DNA from: Bacteroidales bacterium | Lineage (GTDB): Bacteria; Bacteroidota; Bacteroidia; Bacteroidales; UBA12077 | Length of the DNA stretch: 64,000 bases | Direction of reading: 5' to 3' | Assembly (NCBI GenBank): GCA_028282785.1 | Contig: JANQHE010000065.1 | Location: forward strand, 1 to 64,000 | Shown: piece by piece, positions 38,013 to 46,048 of the stretch | Numbering within the stretch: the stretch's first letter is position 1 | Layout of the letters: every line of letters begins with the position of its first letter | The notes under the pieces: model-generated | The model's input: the letters and a program-made list of their open reading frames with translations, nothing else | What the model was told of the DNA's origin: nothing | Databases searched by the model: none | Made by a program: the position numbers and the translations under genes

Positions 38013-38765
38013 TTATGCCAGCAATGCAGCGCCGATAATTCCTGCGTTATTTAATAGCTGTGCGGGTTCAATAGGAGCTTTAATTGTTATTTCTGATGAG
38101 AATTTCTCAAATTTTTTACTTGCTCCTCCTCCTAAAATGATCAATTCAGGATATAATAAAGTTTCCATGTATTCGAGATATTCATTAAATCGTTTTCCCC
38201 AGTTTTTCCAATTTAAATCTTCTTTTTTACGAATAGCGTCCGAAGTAAAATGTTCGGCTTTCAACTTATTGTTCATATACATGTGTCCAAACTCTGTATT
38301 TGGAATTAGTTTTCCTTCATAGAATAATGCCGAACCAATGCCTGTTCCTACGGTTAAAAAAAGAGCCAAACCTTTAAAATTTTTTACTTTTCCAAATCTT
38401 AACTCTGCAAACCCTGCCGCATCGGCATCATTATAAACCTTTATCTGGCGTCCTGTAACAGCACTAAATAATTCATTGGCATTTACACCTATGCATGATT
38501 TATCAATATTTGCAGCAGTTCTGATTATTCCGTTTTGAATTACAGATGGAAAACCACAACCAATTTTTCCTGTCCAGTTGAAATGATCTGCGATTTGTTT
38601 TATGGTTTCGGCAATAATTTCCGGAGTAGCTGGTTGAGGAGTTTCTGTTCTGTGGCGCTCTGTTATAAACTCTCCATTTTTAGTATTAACTATGGCTCCC
38701 TTTATTCCGGAACCACCTACATCTATTCCTAAAGATTCCATAAAGTTTAGCATTTGATTTTTCAT
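38013..38765 (-). CDS. ROK-family kinase, polyphosphate-glucose phosphotransferase type
   Basis: 250 residues with the ROK phosphate-binding motif [15 protein letters not shown] near residue 12, [17 protein letters not shown] near 105, and [12 protein letters not shown]; this matches the PpgK-like branch that uses polyphosphate or ATP on glucose. It lacks the ROK zinc-binding cluster. A decayed copy of its 5' end and promoter region lies at 41379-41570. Confidence 0.8.
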   Translation of the reverse strand: MKNQMLNFMESLGIDVGGSGIKGAIVNTKNGEFITERHRTETPQPATPEIIAETIKQIADHFNWTGKIGCGFPSVIQNGIIRTAANIDKSCIGVNANELFSAVTGRQIKVYNDADAAGFAELRFGKVKNFKGLALFLTVGTGIGSALFYEGKLIPNTEFGHMYMNNKLKAEHFTSDAIRKKEDLNWKNWGKRFNEYLEYMETLLYPELIILGGGASKKFEKFSSEITIKAPIEPAQLLNNAGIIGAALLA

Positions 38766-38836
38766 AAAAATACAAAAAGCATAAAATATTATTGATGTTT
38801 GATGTATTTACATGGCAAGTATCTAAATAAATTTTC

Positions 38837-38844
38837 TACTTTTG
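38837..38844 (+). promoter_or_regulatory. Bacteroidota-type -7 element before the SemiSWEET gene
   Basis: TACTTTTG fits TAnnTTTG, 15 nt before the ATG at 38860; a TTG start at 38842 would lie inside it and is therefore rejected. Confidence 0.5.
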
Positions 38845-38859
38845 GCAAAATTTTTTGAA

Positions 38860-39180
38860 ATGGTATACAACGAAATTATAGGATGGATAGGTAGCATATT
38901 TTTTGCAATATGTGCTTTACCACAAGCAATTCATACGTTTCGAACAAAAAAATCTGATGATTTAAGTGAAATGTTTTTGTGGCTTTGGTTTTGGGGAGAA
39001 GTATTTACATTAAGCTATATTCTTTATAGTGATTTTATAAAAGGAACATATCATTTCCCACTATATTTCAACTATATTTTTAATCTTTTTCTTCTTTTTT
39101 ATTTGATTTATGCAAAATACACATATTCTAAAAAGCCAACAGTATTAAGAGCTCTTAAAAGAAAAATATTTGGCAAATAA
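38860..39180 (+). CDS. SemiSWEET/PQ-loop family transporter
   Basis: 106 residues from the ATG at 38860. Three transmembrane helices with the PQ-loop motif CALPQAIHTFRTKKSDDLS after the first. SemiSWEETs dimerise and let sugars pass down their gradient. The gene diverges from the glucokinase gene next door, a plausible sugar link, but the substrate is not known. Confidence 0.85.
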   Translation: MVYNEIIGWIGSIFFAICALPQAIHTFRTKKSDDLSEMFLWLWFWGEVFTLSYILYSDFIKGTYHFPLYFNYIFNLFLLFYLIYAKYTYSKKPTVLRALKRKIFGK

Positions 39181-39187
39181 AATTGCG

Positions 39188-40114
39188 TTACTTATAACTG
39201 TTTACTCTGCTTATCAATTCAAATCTCGAATTTACATCTAGCTTCAGGAATACATTGTAGATGTGGTTTTTAACTGTGCTATAAGAAATAAATAATATTT
39301 CGCTTATTTCTTTATTGCTTTTTCCGGTTACAACTAGTTCTAATATTTCTTTTTCACGTTGAGAAATTCCGAATTGTTTACAAAAGGATCCCAAACTAAT
39401 GGTGTCAGAACTAATATTAACCCGCCTCTTAAAAGGGATAAAATAAAATTTTATCCACACTACAGGCAAAAGATTTAAAATTAACAAGAAAGAAAATCCC
39501 AAAATTGCTTTAACCGTTTCACTAAATCCAACCGAAACAATGTAAATAAATAAAATTAGAAAAGCCACATATCTTAACAGGTATAAAATACCAAAGCTTC
39601 TTTTTATATAAAGTAGAGGATCTGACTTAGACTTTCCTTTTAAAATCGTTATTAAAACTACAATCTCCAAAAGGAGAAGGTTTTCAAATACATACTTAAA
39701 GAGAAAATCGAGCCAAAAGAAATTGGATTCATTCGAAAAAAATAACCTTGAGATGTATGAAACGGAAATAAAAACAAATAGAATTGAAAATATCCAACGC
39801 GCAGTTTTACTTATCTTTTTATTATTAAATCCGAGATATATTTTATAAATAAAAAGCAGTATGCTAAGTAAAAAAACCGAAATAAAAAACTCACCTAAAA
39901 ATGTTTTTATAATTACTTCACCCGACAAGTTTATTGAAAGGTAACCATAAAAGAATAAAATAAGATAAGCCAGGTTAAATGATAAAGTGTAGTAACCTAA
40001 TGATTTAAGATACGAGTGCTTATTATTCCGATAAACCTGAAAAATGTATAATGAAATTGTGCTTCCAACAATTAAATTGATAATTAATCCGAATATTTTA
40101 AGGTGTTCAAGCAT
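39188..40114 (-). CDS. Membrane-anchored LuxR-family regulator
   Basis: 308 residues. Residues 1-235 form about seven hydrophobic helices; the C-terminal 65 residues are a LuxR-type helix-turn-helix: GISQREKEILELVVTGKSN, then EILFISYSTVKNHIYNVF. The membrane part may sense an envelope signal. No ligand domain is recognised. Targets are unknown. Confidence 0.88.
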   Translation of the reverse strand: MLEHLKIFGLIINLIVGSTISLYIFQVYRNNKHSYLKSLGYYTLSFNLAYLILFFYGYLSINLSGEVIIKTFLGEFFISVFLLSILLFIYKIYLGFNNKKISKTARWIFSILFVFISVSYISRLFFSNESNFFWLDFLFKYVFENLLLLEIVVLITILKGKSKSDPLLYIKRSFGILYLLRYVAFLILFIYIVSVGFSETVKAILGFSFLLILNLLPVVWIKFYFIPFKRRVNISSDTISLGSFCKQFGISQREKEILELVVTGKSNKEISEILFISYSTVKNHIYNVFLKLDVNSRFELISRVNSYK

Positions 40115-40509
40115 TCTTAAATTCTTTCAATATAAAGGTATGACAATTCCAATTTAATACAAGATTCTTTATAAAATCTGACTGGGAAAACCTTCCTAAA
40201 GTGCAAAATGAGACTACTTTCCTATTTCATGAGATGAGTTTTTATAATAATCTTGTTGCAAAACCAAAAAGAAAAAATTATGAAAGTTTCATAATAATTC
40301 ATTTTAACACACACGAGTATGATTATATATTCACAAAATCAAGATGTGCGTATTAAATACCAAGATTAAAATCATGAAGGTTCACAAGTAGGATGTGTTA
40401 GGGATTTGCGGGAGCGAGCCTGCCTGTCTGCCGACAGGTAACAAAAAAATCCTTTGCAGGAAAGAAGTATAAATAGCAGTAAATTAACAATTAACAAAAA
40501 TATAAACAG
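40115..40509. repeat. Intergenic region with a CCTGTC inverted repeat
   Basis: This 395-nt gap has no coding signal. It contains a compact palindrome CCTGTCTGCCGACAGG (40423-40438), preceded by GCGGGAGCGAGCCTG, related to the arms of the repeat at 22639-22725. The remainder is A+T-rich. Confidence 0.55.
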
Positions 40510-41355
40510 ATGAAAAAGATAATTAATCATCCGATCTCAAGAATTATTCTTGGAGTAATAATTTCATTAGGAATTCCAATGTTAATTAATAAGCCAATCT
40601 TAAAAAACCTTTTTAAACTAATAGGTTTAAACGATACAATTAATGGATTAATAAGAGTTTCTTTCGCTTCGGTAATCCTGATGCCAGTTCTTTATATCTG
40701 GTTTTATAAAAAGGTTGAAAAACGACGAATTACAGAATGGAGCTTTGACAAATTTTTTAAAGAGTCAATGTTAGCTTTGATTTTATCTGTTGCATCCATT
40801 TCATTTTTAGTGTTTTTATGTTCAATTTTTGTTGACATTGATATTAGCTTTTCAGGGATAACAGGTCAATTAATACCTGGAGTTTTACTTATTTTCAGTT
40901 TGGTGCTAATTGAAGAAATTGCATTTAGGGGAATTCTCTATCGCATTTTGGAAGAACAGTTAGGAATGAACTGGGCACTTTTAATTTCAGGAGTATTATT
41001 TGGCTTGGCACATATTACCAATGATAACATAACATTTCAAAGTCTCTTAGGAGTTATTTCGGGTGGATTATTAATGGGAGCATTATTTTCTTACCGGCGC
41101 AGAATGTGGCTTCCAATTTTTGCTCATTTTGGGTGGAATTTAGCACAAGTATTATTTGGAATAAATCTATCTGGCACAGACCAATTCTCTGATATAGCTA
41201 TACTTGAAACTACATTGAATGGTCCTGCTGCCATAACAGGTGGCGAGTTTGGAATTGAAAACTCCATTTTTGCGATCGTTTTCGTAACTATTATTTTTGT
41301 TGTATTTTATAAGTTGACGAAAAAAGAACTACCTACAGAAGCAAATGACACATAA
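40510..41355 (+). CDS. CPBP-family intramembrane metalloprotease
   Basis: 281 residues, about eight helices. The CPBP motifs are complete: EEIAFRGILYR (EExxxR), FGLAHITND (FxxxH) and FAHFGWN (HxxxN-like). Members include Rce1-like proteases and immunity or self-protection proteins. No bacteriocin gene lies beside it. Confidence 0.9.
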   Translation: MKKIINHPISRIILGVIISLGIPMLINKPILKNLFKLIGLNDTINGLIRVSFASVILMPVLYIWFYKKVEKRRITEWSFDKFFKESMLALILSVASISFLVFLCSIFVDIDISFSGITGQLIPGVLLIFSLVLIEEIAFRGILYRILEEQLGMNWALLISGVLFGLAHITNDNITFQSLLGVISGGLLMGALFSYRRRMWLPIFAHFGWNLAQVLFGINLSGTDQFSDIAILETTLNGPAAITGGEFGIENSIFAIVFVTIIFVVFYKLTKKELPTEANDT

Positions 41356-41378
41356 CAAAAAGTAATGTAATAATTAAA

Positions 41379-41508
41379 AGGTGGTTTCAGCAATTAAACC
41401 AGGTATTGTCAGTTGAGGAGTAGTAATTCAATGGCGTTCGGTAACAAACTTCCTTACTATAGCTCCTTTTATGCCAGAACCACCAACATCAATACCCGGA
41501 ATTTCCAT
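41379..41508 (-). pseudogene. Remnant of a second ROK-kinase gene (5' end only)
   Basis: Read from 41508, this is [18 protein letters not shown], then a short deletion, FVTERH, an in-frame TGA (41428-41430), and ITTPQLTIPGLIAET. It lines up with the first 45 residues of the intact kinase at 38013-38765 ([32 protein letters not shown]). The upstream bases AAAATACAAAAA..GCATAA also match those in front of the intact gene. No more of the gene is present. Confidence 0.8.
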
Positions 41509-41790
41509 CGCATTAAAAATTAATTATAAAATAAAAATACAAAAAAGCATAATATTAATTGCACGCTATTTATTTGAAGATTTCATAAAACTTCATATAG
41601 GGAAATACTTATTACTCTTCAAATGATACTGAATTATCAACCCTTTTACAGAAATCTCGTATTAAGTAACATAAGAACGTTAAGGTAAAAGTTAAATACT
41701 TGAACCATCACCTACCAACATTAATATAGTTCTGATAATCACTTTTTTACAAAATGTAATTAAGGATTATCTGAAATTTTGTCATATATA

Positions 41791-41818
41791 GCGCCAGTTA
41801 TTTAGCTTAACCTGCGTC
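41791..41818 (+). promoter_or_regulatory. ECF-sigma-type promoter upstream of the lipoprotein gene
   Basis: GCGCCAGTT (41791-41799) followed after 14 nt by GCGTC (41814-41818). The same pair of words occurs at 43495-43521. A CGTC-type -10 element is typical of ECF sigma promoters. The start codon of the next gene is about 120 nt downstream. Confidence 0.6.
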
Positions 41819-41936
41819 TTTAGATAATGTATGTTGTTTAGGGCATAAATTCTCTTAACTCATTTAAAAATAAGTAAGAGAAATTAAAGATAAGAATATA
41901 TAAATATTAATAAGTTCTGATTTAAAATACTATAAC

Positions 41937-42365
41937 ATGAAAAAAATCTTTTTAGCAATACTGATCTGTTCAATTGCTGTGTTTACAGCTTGTAAGTCTG
42001 GCGTAGATGGAAATGAAGTTATCTATGAATACGAAGAAGAAAAGATTGAGCTAAGTCCCGAGTTAAAAGAAAAAGTTGGTTCCTGGGCAGAAATCGGCGT
42101 CATTTGTTATGGCTGCGTGGTTGCATTAGATGAGCATGAAAATCCTATAAACGGAAAGCCGGTTAAAGCAAAAATCGTTCAAATTAGAAACGATGGGTTA
42201 AAATTAAAAGCTTTACAAAATATTAGTGTTGGTATAGGAGAAGCACAAGGTTGTACCAAACTGGGTATTTCAAAAGGCGAAACATGGTGGGAAACCGAAG
42301 GTGACATATTTAAAACCAGGGAAGAAGCCGAATCATATCTAAAAAAAAGAGGTTTAATGGAATAA
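41937..42365 (+). CDS. Small lipoprotein with a CYGC motif
   Basis: 142 residues, family not recognised. Lipobox VFTACK near residue 19 gives an envelope lipoprotein. The mature part has VICYGCVVALDE (a C-x2-C pair) and one further Cys in EAQGCTKLG. It lies directly upstream of the ECF sigma gene (24 nt) and behind one of the two matching ECF promoters, so it is probably part of the regulon. Metal or thiol chemistry is possible, from the Cys residues only. Confidence 0.7.
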   Translation: MKKIFLAILICSIAVFTACKSGVDGNEVIYEYEEEKIELSPELKEKVGSWAEIGVICYGCVVALDEHENPINGKPVKAKIVQIRNDGLKLKALQNISVGIGEAQGCTKLGISKGETWWETEGDIFKTREEAESYLKKRGLME

Positions 42366-42389
42366 TGATCATGGCTCATTATTATTACC

Positions 42390-42974
42390 ATGGATGATCG
42401 GCAATTAATTCATAAAATAGCAAATAATAATGATATAGCTTTTGGTATGCTCATAAAAAAGTACCAAAAGCTGGTTTTTAATACTGCATATAAATTAGTG
42501 AAAAACACTTCTGATGCAGAGGATATTAGCCAGAATGTTTTCCTAAAGGTTTACAAATGTATTCATCAATTAAAAGAAGAGGAAAATCTAGCAGGATGGC
42601 TTTTTAAAATAACATATAACAAAACAATAAGTTTTACACGTAAAAAGAATCCTGCCAAGGCAAATTCTTGCTTGGATATTGATTGCTTTGCACAGCAAAA
42701 ATCTTTTAATTCATTATTAGTAACTAATCATACTCCTGCGGAAAAACTTGAACAAAAAGAAACTGCAGAAGAGCTTTTTAAGGCAATTGATAATTTACCT
42801 GAAATGCAAAAAAGGGTTTTCTTGTTACACAAATTTGAAAATCTTTCATATAAAGAAATCTGCAATACTCTTGACATGACTAAAGCCTCTGTTGAATCTT
42901 TAATATACAGGGCTAAGTCCAATTTAAAAAAATCATTGCTATTATATTTTAACAACAATTTTAAAAAGTTATGA
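42390..42974 (+). CDS. ECF RNA polymerase sigma factor
   Basis: 194 residues. Region 2 (FGMLIKKYQKLVFNTAYKLV; SDAEDISQNVFLKVYK) and region 4 (NLPEMQKRVFLLHKFENLSY; YKEICNTLDMTKASVESLIY) are clear, with the linker between. No region 1.1 or 3, as in ECF factors. An inverted repeat AATAATGA..TCATTATT lies at its 5' side (42361-42383). Its stop overlaps the next start (ATGA), so the sensor protein is translationally coupled. Confidence 0.92.
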   Translation: MDDRQLIHKIANNNDIAFGMLIKKYQKLVFNTAYKLVKNTSDAEDISQNVFLKVYKCIHQLKEEENLAGWLFKITYNKTISFTRKKNPAKANSCLDIDCFAQQKSFNSLLVTNHTPAEKLEQKETAEELFKAIDNLPEMQKRVFLLHKFENLSYKEICNTLDMTKASVESLIYRAKSNLKKSLLLYFNNNFKKL

Positions 42975-43480
42975 TGACAAAGAAACACAGGATAATAATA
43001 TGGCTTAATGTTTTTTTGCTGGTAATAAATATTCCGGCATTTACTACTATTTTGTTTATGAATCGATCAACTGTGTCCGAAGAAAGTAATGATAAATACA
43101 AATCGGACATGTTTCTGAAGAAAGAACTTAATTTAACTGAGGATCAGTTTATTGCCCTTAGCAAGTTAGATGGAAATGTTTTCAGAAGCTATCAGGTATT
43201 ACTTGATAAACAGTGCGAATTTAATTTTGACCTGCTAGAAGAGCTGTCTGCCGAAGACCCATCAAAAGAAGCTCTGGATTCAATTGCAAATCGTATTGGA
43301 CGATATCAAACATTATTAAAAAAACAAACGATTAAGCATTTTATGAACATCCGGAGTATATGCACGGAGGAGCAAGAAAAATTGTTGGATGACCTTTTAC
43401 AAGATATGATGAACCTTGGAGATCAGTGTGCAATATGTAATAAGCAGAATTGTGATAGAAAGGACAGGATAAGAAAATAA
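42971..43480 (+). CDS. CnrX/Spy-like periplasmic metal-sensor protein
   Basis: 169 residues: an N-terminal membrane anchor (IIIWLNVFLLVINIPAFTTI), then helices resembling the Spy/CpxP/CnrX hairpin fold: KKELNLTEDQFIALSKL, and KQTIKHFMNIRSICTEEQ with His and Cys residues. A C-terminal tail has four Cys-type ligands (CAICNKQNCDRK). CnrX-like proteins sense Ni/Co in the CnrYXH system, where the sigma factor is CnrH. Translationally coupled to the ECF sigma gene, which supports a sensing role. Confidence 0.75.
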   Translation: MMTKKHRIIIWLNVFLLVINIPAFTTILFMNRSTVSEESNDKYKSDMFLKKELNLTEDQFIALSKLDGNVFRSYQVLLDKQCEFNFDLLEELSAEDPSKEALDSIANRIGRYQTLLKKQTIKHFMNIRSICTEEQEKLLDDLLQDMMNLGDQCAICNKQNCDRKDRIRK

Positions 43481-43494
43481 TTTTTTAGTTATCT

Positions 43495-43521
43495 GCGCCA
43501 GTTTTTTTTCTGACTAGCGTC
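43495..43521 (+). promoter_or_regulatory. Second ECF-sigma-type promoter, before the anti-sigma-like gene
   Basis: GCGCCAGTT (43495-43503) and GCGTC (43517-43521), 13 nt apart. It shares both words with the site at 41791, which suggests the sigma factor at 42390 drives its own locus. Confidence 0.6.
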
Positions 43522-43620
43522 AATTAAAATATCGAGGCAATAAATGGCGAATTAAATCAAAAAATATTAATGCCAGCTATAAAAACAAATAAACTTTTGA
43601 TGAATAATTAAAACATAATA

Positions 43621-44022
43621 ATGAGAATGCAGTGTAAGGCTATATACCAATTTGTTGACGGAGAAATATCAAAAGAGAAATTTGAGGATCATATGAAGGA
43701 ATGTTCCCTTTGCAAACAAATGCATACAAATTTAGATGATGCGTTTTCTATCCTTGAGCTTAGTGCGGATGTACCCGAAAATATGGCCGAAAAAATTATC
43801 AGGAAAAAGAATGACCTTCCTAAAATAATTTCGCTGAAAAGAGATCTTTCAATGATCTTACAAATCGCTTGTGTCGCAATTGCAGGGATATTTCTCGGAA
43901 TTGTTCTAGGAAAAAATTCAAACACTCAACTTATAATGGGTAAAAGCTCCGAAAGAACAAAATCATTAATAGAATATAGAGATAGTCATCATTTTACAGT
44001 TAATCCTAATTTTTTTAAATAA
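43621..44022 (+). CDS. Zinc-finger anti-sigma-like membrane protein
   Basis: 133 residues: a ZAS-type motif H-x3-C-x2-C (EDHMKECSLCKQM, residues 23-34), then one membrane helix (ILQIACVAIAGIFLGIVLG, about 80-98) and a short periplasmic tail. Family anti-sigma factors hold ECF sigma at the membrane. It stands behind its own ECF promoter, 140 nt after the sensor gene, and 29 nt before the polyferredoxin gene. Confidence 0.75.
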   Translation: MRMQCKAIYQFVDGEISKEKFEDHMKECSLCKQMHTNLDDAFSILELSADVPENMAEKIIRKKNDLPKIISLKRDLSMILQIACVAIAGIFLGIVLGKNSNTQLIMGKSSERTKSLIEYRDSHHFTVNPNFFK

Positions 44023-44051
44023 ATAATCCTTCAAATTATTATAAAAAGAAA

Positions 44052-45998
44052 ATGAAAAATAAAAGAAACCTTTCAAATTGGCCTAGAAACATTATCCAAT
44101 GGAGTGTTATTTTAACAATTGTAGTTTTAGCAATTTTACCAAGTATTATTAAGGGATTTACACCGGATTTCGAAGCATATTGCCCTTTTGGTGGTGTACA
44201 AGCATTAGGAAGTTATTTATTAAACCAATCGCTTGCATGTACCATGACAAGTTCACAGATCATAATTGGTATACTCATGATGGTTGGAGTTTTTCTGTTT
44301 AGCAAATTATTCTGTGGATATATATGTCCGGTAGGAACATTCAGTGAGTGGTTCGGTAAACTCGGAGACAAATTGAGGGTTAGGATTACCATTAAAGGAG
44401 TAGTTGATAAAATTCTTCGATCATTAAAGTATATACTACTTTTTATCACGTTTTATTTCACATTCGCTTCAAACGAATTGTTTTGTAAACAATTTGATCC
44501 GTATTATGCCGTAACTACCTGGTTTAGTATTGATGTTGTTGTTCTTTATGCAGCTATTACAATTGCATTAGTTGTCTTAGGATCTATATTTATTCGTTTA
44601 TTTTTTTGTAAATATATATGTCCTTTCGGTGCTTTTGCCAATATACTGAAATTTACAGCTTTTTTCGCAGGAGTTCTTATAGTATACATTTTACTATTGA
44701 AATTTGGAATTGAGATAAGTTACGTTTGGCCTTTGACTATAGCATGTGCAGGAGGTTATATTATCGAAATAACCGGACTTAGTGGCAAAATATTTCCGTT
44801 AACAAGAATTACCCGTAATGAAGATACCTGTATAAACTGTAACCTTTGTAATAAAAAATGCCCTCAGGCTATTGATGTTGCAAATGTTCAAACGGTAAAG
44901 CATGTAGATTGTAACTTATGTGGAGAATGTATTGAAGCATGTCCTGTAGAAAACACTGTTCAAATCAATAAGAAGAGAAGCTTACGCTGGTTACCGGTAA
45001 TTGTAACTGTAATCCTTGTTTTAGTAGGCATATCATTAAAAGATGTAGTAGAAGTTCCTACTATTGATCAAAAATGGGTTCCGGATGAGGAAATTACAAA
45101 TATGGCAACTTTTAACCAAGATGGATTAAGAAGTATTAAATGTTATGGATCTTGCATGGCCTTTGCAGGAAAGTTGAAGCGTGTTAAAGGAATATATGGT
45201 ATGGCTGCTTATGTTGGAACAAACAAAGTGAAAATACTATACGATTCGACGTTATTAAATCCTGAAAAAATTCAACAAGCCTTTTTTACACCACTAAAAA
45301 GACCTTTACAATCAATTCAAAAGGATGTAAAAAATGTTAAAAAAGTAAAAGCCTTACTTGAGAATTTCTTCGATGCATATGACTTTAATTATCTATCAAT
45401 CTTATTGCAACAGAAAACGAATGCTCTGGGTTTACAAATCGAATATGGATGTCCTGTTAATGTTTACATTTATTTTGCCGAGAACGAAAACATCGATGAA
45501 TCTAAGTTAGCAGAATTACTCGAATCAAAAAAGATAAGCTATGAATCGGCCGGAAAAATCAAGGTGGCAGAATTAGATTACGAGGTAGTTTCTAAATTGG
45601 AGATTGAACAGATATCAAGAGAAGAATATATAAGTCAGCTTTTTGAAGCTTACCAGGTAAGTTTTAATGATTATGATAAATACGATAGTTTAATTATTAA
45701 TAAGTATCGTATATCTCTTGGTAAAAACGCAGCTTTAAAGCGTAAGTTTTCATACCTGGTAAGTCATTTATCAAATAATAACGGAATAATTAAGTTCGAA
45801 ACAAACCTAAACGAAGATTATAAGCAGGTAATTGATATATCTTATGTAGATAGCCTTATTAATGAAAAGGAAATTTACAATCTACTAACGAGTGACACTC
45901 TATATTTTACTTATAGAGATGGAAGAACAGGAACTACCGAAAACGTATTTAAGTTCCCTGAGGAAGGAAGCGCCATTTTTAGTAAAAGGAACGAATAA
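44052..45998 (+). CDS. NosR/NapH-like membrane polyferredoxin with an HMA-like domain
   Basis: 648 residues. About six membrane helices carry two NosR/NapH-type motifs (LFCGYICPVGTFSEWFG; FFCKYICPFGAFANILK) and an early YCPFGGVQAL. Two 4Fe-4S sites follow near residues 255-300 (CINCNLCNKKCPQ; CNLCGECIEACPVE). After a last helix comes a domain (about 345-400) resembling HMA metal-binding folds: CYGSCMAFAGKLKRVKGI, NKVKILYDSTLLNPEKIQQA. The 250 C-terminal residues are unrecognised. Predicted to pass electrons from the cytoplasm or quinol pool to a periplasmic partner. Confidence 0.8.
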   Translation: MKNKRNLSNWPRNIIQWSVILTIVVLAILPSIIKGFTPDFEAYCPFGGVQALGSYLLNQSLACTMTSSQIIIGILMMVGVFLFSKLFCGYICPVGTFSEWFGKLGDKLRVRITIKGVVDKILRSLKYILLFITFYFTFASNELFCKQFDPYYAVTTWFSIDVVVLYAAITIALVVLGSIFIRLFFCKYICPFGAFANILKFTAFFAGVLIVYILLLKFGIEISYVWPLTIACAGGYIIEITGLSGKIFPLTRITRNEDTCINCNLCNKKCPQAIDVANVQTVKHVDCNLCGECIEACPVENTVQINKKRSLRWLPVIVTVILVLVGISLKDVVEVPTIDQKWVPDEEITNMATFNQDGLRSIKCYGSCMAFAGKLKRVKGIYGMAAYVGTNKVKILYDSTLLNPEKIQQAFFTPLKRPLQSIQKDVKNVKKVKALLENFFDAYDFNYLSILLQQKTNALGLQIEYGCPVNVYIYFAENENIDESKLAELLESKKISYESAGKIKVAELDYEVVSKLEIEQISREEYISQLFEAYQVSFNDYDKYDSLIINKYRISLGKNAALKRKFSYLVSHLSNNNGIIKFETNLNEDYKQVIDISYVDSLINEKEIYNLLTSDTLYFTYRDGRTGTTENVFKFPEEGSAIFSKRNE

Positions 45999-46048
45999 TC
46001 ATTTGTAAAACAAATACTAAACATCTTAATCTACTAAAAACAAAAGCT

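Noticed and set aside
40510-41355. CPBP protease as bacteriocin immunity gene
   Set aside because: No bacteriocin precursor or processing gene is adjacent.
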